From positions 225,115,111 through 225,179,110 of the forward strand of contig NC_056740.1 in assembly GCF_019279795.1 (NCBI RefSeq): 64,000 nucleotides of DNA, in the 5' to 3' direction. The translations under genes and the position numbers were made by a program. A model generated the notes under the pieces. The model did not search any database. It saw only the letters and a list, made by a program, of their open reading frames with translations, and had not been told where the DNA came from. Source of the stretch: Protopterus annectens. Taxonomy: Eukaryota > Chordata > Ceratodontiformes > Protopteridae. Below, one piece after another: positions 1 through 13,649 of the stretch (positions are counted from its first letter, which is position 1; each line of letters begins with the position of its first letter).

Positions 1-177
1 TAGTAAATCTTATTTTATTTAACAAAAACCAAAAATCAGTATTGACAGAACCTTCAGAAATTGAGCACTAATAAATTCAAAGATATGTGACTAGCACTTA
101 TAAATACAGAGAAAGTCTCTAGGCTAAGAGTTTAACACTGAATATCAATTAAGTGCAACACAGTAACCCCCACATAC

Positions 178-213
<36 letters not shown>

Positions 214-524
214 ACAGTACACTATGAAACAAATAAATAGGAAAATAAATAACTGCAGAGAGACACAGACCACAATATTCAATGAAGCAATTAAATGGAT
301 AGAAAAATAAAATGCAGTACAATATTTAACTCTGCAAGTTTTTACTTAACTGAGCTATTAATGCAGTTGATTGCAGGTATATAGGAGAAAGCCAAACAAC
401 TCAGATATTGTGCAGTAATAAATTGAAAGATATTTCACTAACACTTATTAATACAAAGAAACCCTCTAGGTTAAGATTTTAACAATTAATATCAATGAAG
501 TGAAACACAATAATCCCCCTTACT

Positions 525-569
<45 letters not shown>

Positions 570-794
570 ACAGTACTCTATGAAACAAATAAATAGAAAA
601 ATAAACATCTTTTTCTTTTCTCAGCTAGTAATGCAGATGACTGTAGGTATAGAGCAGATAGACAAACAACTCATATATTGAGCAATAATAAATTTAATGA
701 TATGTGACAAAGACCTATAAATACAGAGAAACCTTTTTGTGTAAAAGTTAAACACTGAATATCAATGAAGTGAAACACAATAACTACAACTTAC

Positions 795-836
<42 letters not shown>

Positions 837-2140
837 GACTACAGTATTTTATGAAACAAGTAAATAGAAAAATAAATAACTGCAGAGAGACACAGACCAT
901 AATATTCAGTGAAACAAATAGACAGAAAAATAAATTGCAGTACAAAATTTAACACTGCAAATTTGTACTTAACTGAGCTAGTAATGCAGTTGATTGTAGA
1001 TATGTAGCTGAAAGCCAAACAACTCAGATATTGAGCAGTAATAAATTCAAAGATATGTGACTAACACTTATAAATACAGAGAAACCCTCTAGGCTAAGAG
1101 TTTTACACTGAATATCAATGAAGTGAAACACAATAACCCCCACTTACTGCAGAGAGAGAAAGAGTGATTGACCACGGTACTCTATGAAACAAATACATAG
1201 AAAAATAAATACCTTCAGAAAGACACAGAGCACAATATTCAATGAAACAATCAAATAGACAGAGAAATAAAATGCATTACAATCTTTAACACTGCAAGTT
1301 TATGTTTATCTCAGCTGATAATGCAGTTGATTGCAGGTATATATCAAAGAGCGAAATAACTCCAATACTGAGCATTAATAAATTCAAACATGTTTGACTA
1401 ACACTTATAAATATGGAGAAACCCCATAGGCTAAGAGTTTAACACTGAATATCAATGAAGTGAAAAACTATAACCACCACTTACTGCACAGAGAAAGACC
1501 AGTATACTCTTTGAAACAAATAAACAGAAAAATAAATAACTGCAGAGAGACAAAGACCACAATATTCAATGAAACAATTAAATTGACAGAAAAATAAAAT
1601 GCAGTACAATCTTTAACACTGCAAGTTTGTACTTAACTCAGCTAGTAATGCAGTTGATTGTAGGCATATTTCAGAAAGCGAAACAACTCAGCTATTGACC
1701 AGTAATAAAGTCAAAACTATTTGACTAACATTTATATAAACAGGGAAACCCTCTAGGCTAAGAGTTTAACCCTGAATATCAATGAACTGAAACACAATAC
1801 CCCCTACTTACTACAGAGAGAGAGAGAGAGAGAGACCACAGTGCTCTATGAAACAAATAGAAAAATAAATAACTGCAGAGAGATACAGACCAGAATATTC
1901 AATGAAAGAATTAACTAGGAAAATAAAATGCAGTACAATCTTTAACATTGCAAGTTTACACTTAACTCAGCAAGCAATGCAGTTGATTGTTTGTAGTTAG
2001 CAGAAAGCCAAAGAACTCAGATATTGAGCAGTAATAAATTCAAAGATATGTGACTAACACTTATAAAAACAGGGAAACCCTTTAGGCCAAGAGTTTAACA
2101 CTGAATATCAATGAAGTGAAACACAATAATCCCCACTTAC

Positions 2141-2184
<44 letters not shown>

Positions 2185-2499
2185 ACAGTGCTCTATGAAA
2201 CAAATAAATAGAAAAATAAATAACTGCAGTGTGACACAGACCAGAATTTTCAATGAAATAATTAAATAGAAAAATAAAAGGCAGTACAGTCTTTAACATT
2301 GCAAATTTGTGCTTACCATAACTAGTAATGCAGTTGATTGTTGGTATTTAGAAGAAAGCCAAACAACTCAGATATTGAGCAGTAATAAATTCACAGATAT
2401 GGGAATAATGGGTATATATACAGAGAAACCCTGTAGGCTAAGATTTTAACAGCGAATATCATTGAAGTGTAACACAATAACCCCCAATTACTGCAGAGT

Positions 2500-2537
<38 letters not shown>

Positions 2538-5500
2538 CAGAGTGAGAGACAGAGACATCAGTATTCTATGAAAGGAAGAAATAGAAAAATAAATAAGTTC
2601 AGAGAGACACAGTCCACAATATTCAATGAAAGAATTAAATAGAAAAGAAAATGCAGTACAATCTTTAACACTTTACATTTGTACTTAACTCAATGAAGTG
2701 AAACACAATAACCCCCACTTACTGCAGAAAGAGAGAGAGAGACAGATAGAGTGAGAGATCACAGTACTCTATGAAACAATAAATAGAAAAATAAATATCT
2801 TCATAGAGACACTGAGCACAATATTCAATTAAACAACTAAATAGTCAGAAAAATAACATGCAGTACAATCTTTAACACTGCATGTCTGTACTTATCTCAG
2901 CTAGTAATGCAGATGATTGTAGGTAGATAGGGAGCCAAATAACTCATATATTGAGCAGTAATAAATTCAAAGATATGTGACTAACACTTATAAATACCAG
3001 AAACCCTCTAGGCTAAGAGTTTAACACTGAATATCAATGTAGTGAAACACAACCCCCCCTTACTGTAAAGAGAGAGAGAGAGATTGACAGACCACAGTAT
3101 TCTATGAAACAAACAAATAGAAAAATAAATAACTGCAGAGAGACACGGCCCACAATATTCAGTGAAACAATTAAATAGGCAGAAAATACAATTCAGTACA
3201 ACTTTTAACACCTAACGTTTGTACTTAACTCAGCTAGTAACACAGTTGATTGTAGGTATATAGCAGAAAGCCAAACAACTCAGATATTGAGCAATAATAA
3301 ATTTAATGATATGTGACTAACACTTATAAATACAGAGAAACCTTCTTGGGTAAAAGTTTAACACTGAATATCAATGAAGTGAAACACAATAACCCCCACT
3401 TACTGCAGAGAGAGAAAGAGAGAAAGACTACAGTACTCTATGAAACAAATAAAAAGAAAAATAGATAACTGCAGAAAGTCACAGACCACAATATTCAGTG
3501 AATTAAATAGACAGAAAAATAAAATGCAGTACAAAATGTAACACTGCAAATTTGTACTTAACTTAGCTAGTAATGCAGTTGATTGTAGATATATAGCTGA
3601 AAGCCAAAAAACGCAGTTATTGAGCAGTAATAAATTCAAAGATATGTGACTATCATTTATAAAAATGAGAAACCCTCTATGCTAAGAGTTTAACACTGAA
3701 TATCAATGAAGTGAAACACAATAACGCCCCTTACTGCAGAGAGACATAAAGAGAGAGAGAGAACAGTATTCTAGAAACAAATAAATAGAAAAATAAATAA
3801 CTGCAGAGAGAGAGACAGCCATCAATATTCAATAAAACAATTAAATAGGTAGCAAATAAAATGCAGTACAATCATAAACACACATGTTTGTACTTAACTC
3901 AGTTATTAATGCAGGTGGTTGTTGGTATATAGCAGAAAGCCAAACAACTCATATATTAACCAGTAATAAATTCAAAGATATGTGACTAAGACTTATAAAT
4001 ACCAGAAACCCTCTACACTAAGAGTTTAACACTTATGAATGAAGTGAAACACAATAAACCCCCTTACTGTAGACAGAGAGAGGGAGAGAGAGAGAGAGAG
4101 AGAGAGAGACTGAGAGACCACAGTATTCTATGAAACAAATAAATAGAAAAATAAATAACTACAGAGAGACACGGCCCACAATATTCAGTGAAACAATTAA
4201 ATAGGCAGAAAATAAAATGCAGTACAATCTTTAACACCTAACGTTTGTACTTAACTCAGCTAGTAATGCACTTGATTGTAGGTATATAGCAGAAAGCCAA
4301 ACAACTCAGATATTGAGCAATAATAAATGTAATAATATGTGACTAACACTTATAAATACAGAGAAACCTTCTTGGGTATAAGTTTAACACTGAATATCAA
4401 TGAAGTGAAACACAATATCCCCCACTTAGTGCAGAAAGAGGGAGAGAGAGAGAGACTACAGTACTCTATGAAACAAGTAAATAGAAAAATAAATAACTGC
4501 AGAGAGACACAGAACACAATATTCAGTGAAACAAATAGGCAGAAAAATAAAATGCAGTACAACATTTAACACTGCAAATTTGTACTTAACTGAGATAGTA
4601 ATGCAGCTGATAGTAGATATATAGCTGAAAACCAAACAACTCAGTTACTGAGCAGTAATAAATTCAAAGATATGTGACTATCACTTATAATAGGTTCATA
4701 GGTTAGTAGATAAACCCTCTAAGCTAAGAGTTTAACACTGAATATCAGTGAAGTGAAATACAATAACCCCCTTACTACAGAGAAACAGAGACAGAGACAC
4801 CGAGAGAGAGAGAGAGAGCAGTATTCTATGAAACAAATAATTAACTGCAGAGAGAGACAACCATCAATATTCAATAAAACAATTAAATAGGTAGCAAATA
4901 AAATGCAGTACAATCGTAAACATACATGTTTGCACTTAACTCAGTTATTAATGCAGGTGATTGTTGGTATATAGCAGAAAGCCAAACAACTTAGATATTG
5001 AGCAGTAATAAATTCAAAGATATGTGACTAACACTGATAAATACAGAGAAACCCTCTAGGCTAAGAGTTTTACACTGAATATCAATGAAGTGAAACACAA
5101 TAATCCCGACTTACTGCAGATAGAGAAAGAGTGAGGGACCATGGTACTCTATGAAACAGATAAATGGAAAAATAAATACCTGCAGAAAGACACAGACCAC
5201 AATATTCAATGAAACAATCAAATAGACAGAGAAATAAAATGCAGTGCAATCTTTAACACTGCAAGTTTGTGTTTATCTCAGCTGATAATGCAGTTGATTG
5301 CAGGTATATATCAAAAAGTAAAATAACTCAGATACTGAGCATTAATAAATTCAAACATGTGTGACTAACACTTATAAATATGGAGAAACCCCTTAGGCTA
5401 AGAGTTTAACACTGAATATCAATGAAGTGAAAAAAATAACCACCACTTACTGCAAAGAGAATGTCCATAATACTCTATGAAACAAATAAACAGAAAAAAT

Positions 5501-6439
5501 AAATAACTGTAGAGAGACACAGACCACAATATTCAAAGAAACTATTAAATTGACAGAAAAATTAAATGCAGTACAATCTTTAACACTGCAAGTTTGTACT
5601 TAACTCAGCTAGTAGTGCAGTTGATTGTAGGCATATAACGGAAAGCCAAGCAACTTAGATATTGAGCAGTAATAAATTCAATGATATGTGACTAAAACTT
5701 ATAAAAACTGGGAAACCCTCTAGGCTAAGAGTTTAATAATGAAAATCAATGAAGTGAAACACATTAACCCCCACTTACTGCAGAGAGACAGAGAGAGAGC
5801 CCACAGTGCTCTAAGAAACAAATAAATAGAAAAATAAATAACTGCAGTGGGCACAGACCACAATATTCAATGAAATAATTAAATAGAAAAATAAAATGCA
5901 GTACAATCTTTAACACTGCAAGTTTGCACTTCACTCAGCTAGTAATGCAGTTAATTGTTGGTATTTAGCAGAAAGCCAAACAACCCAGATATTGCACAGT
6001 AATAAATTCAAAGATATGTGACTAACGCTTATAAATACAGAAAAACCCTCTAGGTTAAGAGTTTAACACTGAATATCAATTAAGTGAAACACAATGATCC
6101 CCAATAACTGCAGAGAGAGATAGAGAGACCACAGTGCTCTATGAAACAAATAAATAGAAAAATAAATAACTGCAGAGAGACAGACCACAATATTCAATGA
6201 AAGAATTATATATACAGAAAAATAAAATGCAGTACAATCTCTAACTCTGCAAGTTTGAACTTAACTCAGCTAGTAATGGCATTGATTGTAGGTATACAGC
6301 AGAAAGCCAAGCAACTCAGAAATTGAGCACTAATAAATTCAAAGATATGTGACTAGCACTTATAAATACAGAGAAAGTCTCTAGGCTAAGAGTTTAACAC
6401 TGAATATCAATTAAGTGCAACACAGTAACCCCCACATAC

Positions 6440-6479
<40 letters not shown>

Positions 6480-6790
6480 ACAGTACTCTATGAAACAAAT
6501 AAATAGGAAAATAAATAACTGCAGAGAGACACAGACCACAATATTCAATGAAGCAATTAAATGGATAGAAAAATAAAATGCAGTACAATATTTAACTCTG
6601 CAAGTTTTTACTTAACTGAGCTATTAATGCAGTTGATTGCAGGTATATAGGAGAAAGCCAAACAACTCAGATATTGAGCAGTAATAAATTCAAAGATATT
6701 TGACTAACACTTATTAATACAAAGAAACTCTCTAGGCTAAGAGTTTAACAATGAATATCAATGAAGTGAAACACAATAATCCCCCTTACT

Positions 6791-6843
<53 letters not shown>

Positions 6844-7819
6844 ACAGTACTCTATGAAACAAATAAATAGAAAAATAAATATCTTCATAGAGACACTGAC
6901 CACAATATTCAATGAAACAATTAAATAGACAGAAAAATAAAATGTAGTACAATCTTTAACACTGCAAATTTGTACTTATCTCAGCTAGTAATGCAGATGA
7001 TTGTAGGTATATAGCAGATAGACAAACAACTCATATATTGAGAAGTAATAAATTCAAAGATATGTGACTAACACTTATAAATACCAGAAACCCTCTAGGC
7101 TAAGAGTTTAACACTGAATATCAATGAAGTGAAACATAATAGCCCCTTACTGTAGAGAGAGAGAGAGAGAGAGAGACAGAGATAGATTGAGAGACCACAG
7201 TATTCTATGAAACAAATAAATAGAAAAATAAATAACTGCAGAGAGACATGGCCCACAATATTCAGTGAAACAATTAAATAGGCAGAAAATAAAATGCAGT
7301 ACAATCTTTAACACCTAACATTTGTACTTAACTCAGCTAGTAACTCAGTTGACTGTAGGTATATAGCAGAAAGCCAAACAACTCAGATATTGAGCAATAA
7401 TAAATTTAATGATATGTGACAAACACCTATAAATACAGAGAAACCTTCTTGGGTAAAAGTTCAACACTGAATATCAATGAAGTGAAACACAATAACTACC
7501 ACTTACTGACTACAGTACTCTATGAAACAAGTAAATAGAAAAATAAATAACTGCAGAGAGACACAGACCACAATATTCAGTGAAACAAATAGACAGAAAA
7601 ATAAATTGCAGTACAAAATTTAACACTGCAAATTTGTACTTAACTGAGCTAGTAATGCAGTTGATTGTAGATATATAGCTGAAAGCCAAACAACTCAGTT
7701 ACTGAGCAGTAATAAATTCAAAGATATGTGACTATCACTTATAAAAATGAGAAACCCTCTATGCTAAGAGTTTAACACTGAATATCAATGAAGTGAAACA
7801 CAATAACCCCCCTTACTGC

Positions 7820-7852
<33 letters not shown>

Positions 7853-8159
7853 ACAGTATTCTATGAAACAAATAAATAGAAAAATAAATAACTGCAGAGA
7901 TTCAGCCATCAATATTCAATAAAACAATTAAATAGGTAGCAAATAAAATGCAGTAGAATCGTAAACCTACACATTTGTACTTAACTCAGTTATTAATGCA
8001 GGTGATTGTTGGTATATAGCAGAAAGCCAAACAACTCAGATATTGAGCAATAATAAATTTAATGATATGTGACAAACACCTATAAACACAGAGAAACCTT
8101 CTTGGGTAAAAGTTTAACACTGAATATCAATGAAGTGAAACACAATAACCACCACTTAC

Positions 8160-8227
<68 letters not shown>

Positions 8228-8534
8228 ACAGTACTCTATGAAACAAGTAAATAGAAAAATAAATAACTGCAGAGAGACACAGACCACAATATTCAGTGAA
8301 ACAAATAGACAGAAAAATAAATTGCAGTACAAAATTTAACACTGCAAATTTGTACTTAACTGAGCTAGTAATGCAGTTGATTGTAAGTATATAATAGAAA
8401 GCCAAATAACTGAGATATTGAGCAGTAATACATTCAAAGATATGTGACTAACACTTATAAATACAGAGGAACCCTCTAGGCTAAGAGTTTAACACTGAAT
8501 ATCAATGAAATGAAACACAATAACCCCCACTTAC

Positions 8535-8576
<42 letters not shown>

Positions 8577-9717
8577 ACACTACTGTATGAAACAAATAAA
8601 TAGAAAGATAAATAACTGCAGACAGACACAGACCACAATATTCAATGAAACAATGAAACAGACAGAAAAATAATATGCAGTACAATCTTTAACACTGCAA
8701 GTTTGTACTTAACTGAGCTAGTAATGCAGTTGATTGTAAGTATATAGCAGAAAGCCAAACAACTGAGACATTGAGCAGTAATACATTCAAAGATATGTGA
8801 CTAACACTTATAAATACAGAGAAACCCTCTAGGCTAAAAGTTGAACACTAAATATCAATGAAGTGAAATACAATAACCCCCACTTACTGCGGAGAGAGAG
8901 AGATACCAGAGTACTCTAAGAAAGAAGGAAATAGAAAAATAAGTAAATGCAGAGAGACACAGACCACAATATTCAATTAAACAATTAAATCGACAGAAAA
9001 ATAAAATGTAGTACACTCTTTAACACTGCAATTTTGTACTTAACTCAGCTACCAATGCAGTTGATTGTAGGCATATAGCTGAAATCCAAACAACTCAGAT
9101 ACTGAGGATTAGTAAAGTCAAAGATATGTGACTAGCACTTATAAAAACAGGGAAACCCTGTAGGTTAAGAGTTTAATGCTGAATATCCATGAAGTGAAAC
9201 ACAATAACCCCTACTTACTGCAGAGAGAGAGAGAGAGAGAGAGAGATAGATAGAGAGAGGGAGGGAGAGAGAGAGAGACCATAGTTATCTGTGAAACAAA
9301 TAAACAGAAAAATAAATAACCGCAGAGAGACACAGACCACAATATTTAATGAAACAATTAAATGGGCAGAAAAATAAAATGCAGTACAATTTTTAACGCT
9401 GCAAGTTTGTACTTAACTCAGCTAGTAATGGTGTTGATTGTAGGTATATAGCAGAAAGCCAAACAACTGAGATATTGAGCAGAAATAAATTCAAAGATAT
9501 GTGACTACCACTTATAAATATAGAGAAACCCTCTAGGCTAAGAGTTTAACACTGAATATCAATGAACCGAAACAGAATTACCACCACTTACTGCAGAGAG
9601 GGGGAGAGAGAGAGACCACAGTACTCTATGAAACAAATAAATAGAAAATTAACTGCAGAAAGATGCAGACCACAATATTTAATGAAACAATTAAATAGAC
9701 AGAAAAATAATATGCAG
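1..9717. repeat. Satellite array, part A (about 28 monomers of 330-350 bp)
   Basis: Tandem AT-rich monomers. Each contains in order a segment with GCAGTTGATTGTAGGTATAT, a segment with CTAAGAGTTTAACACTGAAT, a (GA)n block of very variable length, CCACAGTACTCTATGAAACA, and a segment ending in AATGCAGTACAATCTTTAAC. The landmark AATATCAATGAAGTG recurs near 141, 488, 758, 1111, 1448, 1775 and 2104, so most monomers are 327-353 bp and one is shortened to about 270 bp. Monomers differ by many substitutions, yet some distant monomers share private variants, which indicates block duplication. The short ORFs here (LSLSLS or RERERE peptides) come from the GA tracts and are not genes. The first monomer is cut by the window edge. 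Confidence 0.95.
8163..8224. repeat. (GA)n microsatellite inside a satellite monomer (longest block)
   Basis: An uninterrupted GA dinucleotide run of about 60 bp, the longest of the blocks found at the same place in each monomer. Neighbouring monomers have blocks from under 10 to about 50 bp, or almost none (near 7505), so the tract changes length independently of the monomer backbone. Confidence 0.95.
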
Positions 9718-11180
9718 TGTGATGCCCGTGCCCTTGCACAGCAATCAAGGAGCCTCAATCCTCACCTCTAACACCAGAGAGGGTGTCTCATATATGAGGT
9801 AAGGATAACAAATACACACAGTAAAGTGCAATTTTCCTTAAGAGCACACAGAGATCACAGTCAGTCTGGGTCTGGTCGCTCCCTTACTCTCCAGATCCCC
9901 AATAAGACTCCCCACTGGTACAGCTATAGGGTCCAGATTTCAGCCTAGCTGGGCAAGCTAATTTCTCCAGCACCCTCTCTGTCCAACCAGTGCTTCATGT
10001 CCCTGCCCAAGTAGCTGACACACATACTTTGAGATAAGCTTTTACAACCACACAGACACTCCTGGGGAAGGCTGGCACAGGTTCTCCAGCTGCACCACCT
10101 TTTCCAGACTATATGGTAGTACCACTTTCCACCACCCAGCTAATATTTATCATAGGTTAGTACTAAGCTAACTGCTCTTGCGAGCCATTTTAAGCCTAGT
10201 CAATTATCCCTTGTGAGACTCAAACCCTGCACCTTGTGTTTGTAAGGTAAACACCTTAACCATTAGGCTACCCTCCCAACCCAGCTACCCAAATGCCCTT
10301 TAAAGGGTATCCAATTATTACTGTGCAATAGTATTATCCAATTGGTAAGTGTGACTAATCAGTCAAAGCTTATTTGGTGTGACTTGGACAGTAAACTCTA
10401 TAAATATGCAATGCACTCTAAAACTTAAATTATATCTACACAAACCAGTTACAGTTAAAAGGTTTTAAAATATTTAATAATAAATAATTAAAACCACAAG
10501 ACAATACTTTCTACTACACAGTCAGTGCTAGTCAAGCATTCAGAGATCTCACAGAAATACTTAAAATAATTCAGTAGTACAGTACTGACATCACAGAAAA
10601 ACACTTAGTCTAATCTTTCTAGCTTCTAGCTATCCCTAAAAGAAAACACAAGTCTAAGATAACTTATATAATAAAACAGAGTGTTGTGAGTTGGATTATC
10701 AAGACAAAAATGCTTAATGCCTTCTGATTCTCTCTGTTTAAATTGAAACTGCAGTTCTGATAAACATTACATCATTTCTTTTTCACTTTCCTGGAGTTCC
10801 TAGGCTAGGCTACACATTAACTGCATTTACATTTTTAACATCTCCCTTTTCTTATCTTGCAGCTGGTCAGGAACAGAGCAATACAAATACATTTGCATGT
10901 TTAAATCTAGGGATGTAACTCTTGGTTAAAACAATAGATAGAATTTCTTCATCTAGACTTTTCAGCACCATTGTCTACTTCAAAGGGTCACCACATGCTT
11001 ACTTTGGTCAGTATAGTGCACTGCTGTCACATTTATTTCCAGCTCCACATGCAACAGTATTTATTTACATTTAAGACAACAAGCCTGTAGTTTAAATTTA
11101 TATTTACAAATGACAGAATTGTTTGCACAATTCTATCTGGCTAGGCTGGCAGCCTTCACCCTTCTCTACCAGTCTTCACA
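9718..11180. mobile_element. Solo LTR (1463 bp) inserted in the satellite
   Basis: The satellite monomer is broken at TGCAG. This 5 bp word stands directly before the insert (9713-9717) and directly after it (11181-11185), and removing the insert plus one copy restores the monomer. The insert begins TGTGATG and ends CTTCACA, the TG...CA inverted termini typical of LTR retrotransposons. There is no internal repeat or coding sequence, so it is a single LTR left by recombination between two LTRs. A TATAAATA motif at 10399-10406 could be its promoter. Orientation and family (Gypsy, DIRS-unrelated, ERV or other) cannot be decided from the sequence alone. A SINE lies inside it at 10142-10278. Confidence 0.8.
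10142..10278 (-). mobile_element. tRNA-derived SINE (copy 1), inside the solo LTR
   Basis: Read on the minus strand it begins GGGAGGGTAGCCTAATGG, with a pol III A-box-like TAGCCTAATGG, and has a B-box-like GGGTTTGAGTCTC about 35 bp later. The body ends GGCAGTTAGCCTAG-like and CTAACCTATG. It is nearly the same as the plus-strand copy at 22622. The 8 bp word ACCCAGCT flanks it at 10134-10141 and 10279-10286 and is a convincing target-site duplication. The tRNA-like head is degenerate, so this is a SINE and not a working tRNA gene. Confidence 0.85.
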
Positions 11181-12069
11181 TGCAGTACAATCTTTAACAC
11201 TGCACATTTGTACTTAACTCAGCTAGCAATGCAGTTGATTAAAAGTATATAGCAGAAAGGCAAACAACTCAGATATTGAGCAGTAATAAATTCAAAGATA
11301 TGTGACTAACACTTATAAATATAGAGAAAACCTCTAGGCTAAGAGTTTAACACTATATATCAATGAAGGGGAAACACTATAACCCCCACTTAATGCAGAG
11401 GGAGAGAGAGAGAGAGAGACCACAGTACTCTTATGAAACAAATAAATAAAAAAATAAATAACTGCAGAGAGACACAAACCGCAATATTCAATGAAACAAT
11501 TAAATAGACATAAAATAAAATATAGTACAATTGTTAACACTGCAAGTTTGTGCTTATCTCAGCTAGTAATGCAGTTGATTGCTGGTATATAGCAGATAGC
11601 CGAATAACTCAGATATTGAGCAGTAATAAATTTAAAGATATGTGACTAACACTTATAGATACAGAGAAACCCCTTAGGCTAAGAGTTTAACACTGAATAT
11701 CAATGAAGTGAAACACAATAACCCCTACTTACTACAGACAGACAGACCCAGTACTCTATGAAACAAATAAATAGAAAAATAAATAGCAGCAGAGAGACAC
11801 AGACCACAATATTCAATGAAACAAATAGAACAATAAAATGCAGTACAATATTTAACACTGCAAGTTTGTACTTAACTTAGCTAGTAATGCAGTTGATTGT
11901 AGGTATATAGTAGAAAGCCAAACAACTCAGATATTGAGCAGTAATAAATTCAAAGATATGTGACTAACACTTATAAATAAAGAAAAAACATCTATGGTAA
12001 GAGTTTAACACTAAATATCAATGAAGTGAAACACAATAACCCCCACTTACTGCCGAGAGAGGGAGAGTG

Positions 12070-12104
<35 letters not shown>

Positions 12105-12216
12105 ATGGTGTTCTAAGAAACAAATAAATGGAAAAATAAATAACTGCAGAGAGACACAGACCACAATATTCAGTGAAACAATTAATTAGACAGAAAATTA
12201 AAATGCAGTACAATAT
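11181..12216. repeat. Satellite array, part B (about 3 monomers)
   Basis: Continuation of the 330-350 bp GA-containing satellite between the solo LTR and the RTE-like LINE, in the same orientation and phase. The GA blocks at 11399-11419 and 12058-12102 are short to medium. The last monomer ends inside the word AGTACAATAT, which is duplicated on the far side of the LINE. Confidence 0.95.
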
Positions 12217-12219
12217 ATT

Positions 12220-13044
12220 ACTGGTATAGGGAGAGAGCTAGCTGATATGATGGAGAGAAGGAAGGTTGATATATTGTGTGTACAAGAGACCAGATGGAAA
12301 TGGAGTAAGGCCGGGTGTATAGCATGTGGGTTCAAATTGTTCTATCATGGTGTGACTGGTAGGAGAAATGGGTTTGGGGTTATCCTGAAGGAACAGTATG
12401 CCAAGAGTGTTTTGGAGGTGAAAAGAGTGTCGGATAGAGTGATGTTTATGAAGCTGGAAATTGATGGTGTAATGAAGAATGTTGTTAGTGCATACGCTCC
12501 ACAAGTTTGGTGTGCGATGGATGAAAAAGAAAAATGTTGGAGTGAGTTGGATGAAGTGGTGGTGAGTGTACCCAAGGGTGAGAGACTGATAATTGGAGTG
12601 GACTTCAATGGGCATGTTGGTGAAGGGAACAGAGATGATGAGGAAGTAATGGGCAGGTATGGTGTTAAGGAGAGGAATGCAGAAGGTCAGATGGTAGTGG
12701 ATTTTGCGAAAAGGATGCACATGGCTGTGGTGAATACAAATTTTAAGAAGAGGGAGGAGCATATGGTGATGTACAAGAGTGGAGGAAGATGCACACAGGT
12801 GGATTATATCCTATGCAGGAGGGCCAGTCTGAAGAAGATTGGAGACTGTAAAGTGGTGACAGGGGAAAGTGTAGTTAGGCAGCATAGAATGCTGGTCTGT
12901 AGGATGATGTTGGTGATCAAGAAGAGGAGGACAAGTGTGAGAGCAGTGCCAAGGATCAAATGGTGGAAGTTGATAAAGGATGATTGTGAGGTGGAGTTCA
13001 AGGAAGAGTTAAAAAATGCACTGGGGGCAGTGAAGAGATACTGA
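12220..13044 (+). pseudogene. AP-like endonuclease domain of the RTE-like LINE (5' truncated)
   Basis: Codes for the apurinic/apyrimidinic-type endonuclease that nicks target DNA for target-primed reverse transcription. Visible motifs are DILCVQETRW (the metal-binding glutamate motif), VVSAYAPQ, IIGVDFNGHVG (catalytic D and N) and STQVDYILCRR-like TQVDYILCRR. The usual C-terminal SDH motif is replaced by RQHRM, as is typical for this lineage. The first ATG is at 12247, but coding similarity starts a few codons earlier, at the element's truncated edge, so the ATG is not a natural start. The frame then continues to 13044 and is broken by a shift before the linker. Confidence 0.85.
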
Positions 13045-13640
13045 ATGGCTGGGGAACTACAGCAGAGATGGTAAGGGAGACAGCTAGAAATTTGCTTGGT
13101 GTGACATCTGGACAGAGGAAGGAGGACAAGGAGACCTGGTGGTGGAATGAGGAAGTACATAAGAGTATACACAGGAAGAGGCTGGTGAAGAAGAAGTGGG
13201 ATTGTCAGAGAGATGAAGAAAGTAGACAGGAGTATAAGGAGATGAGGAGCATGGCAAAGAGAGAGGTGGTGAAGGCTAAGGATAAGGCATAAGGAGAGTT
13301 GTATGAAAGGATGGACACTAAAGAGGGAGAAAAAGGACCTGTATTGATTGGCTAGACAGAGGGTCTGAGCTGGGAAAGATGTGCAGCAGGTAAGGGTGAT
13401 AAAGGATAGTGAGGGAAATGTACTCACAAGTGAGGGGAGTGTGTTGAGCAGATGGAAAGAGTACATTGAGGGGCTGATGAATGAAGAGAATGAGAGAGAG
13501 AGAGAGAAGGTTGGATGATGTGGGGATAGTGAATCAGGAAGTGAAACAGATTAGCAAGGAGGAAGTAATGACAGCTATGAAGAGGATAAAGAATGGAAAA
13601 GCTGTTGGTCCAGATGACATACAAGTGGAAGCATGGAGGT
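13045..13640 (+). pseudogene. EN-RT linker of the RTE-like LINE, frameshifted
   Basis: Coding remnants continue in different frames: 13068-13292 (ETWWWNEEVHKSIHRKRLVK, typical of the region after the endonuclease) and 13481-13681 (EEVMTAMKRIKNGKAVGPDD, the conserved segment just before RT motif 1). At least two frameshifts separate these from the endonuclease and the RT. The pieces are collinear with an intact LINE protein, so the damage is point mutation and small indels, not rearrangement. Confidence 0.8.
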
Positions 13641-13649
13641 GCTTGAGAA

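Noticed and set aside
1..9717. CRISPR-like regular spacing of repeats
   Set aside because: The repeats are contiguous 330-350 bp monomers without unique spacers, in eukaryotic DNA. No cas gene is present.
770..9771. Short ORFs with RERERE or LSLSLS peptides in the satellite
   Set aside because: They arise by translating (GA)n tracts. Frames differ between monomers and no start context or conservation of codon positions is evident.
12238..13466. Long minus-strand ORFs (174 and 220 codons) opposite the RTE-like LINE
   Set aside because: They are antisense shadows of the LINE coding strand; the plus-strand product carries all the EN motifs.
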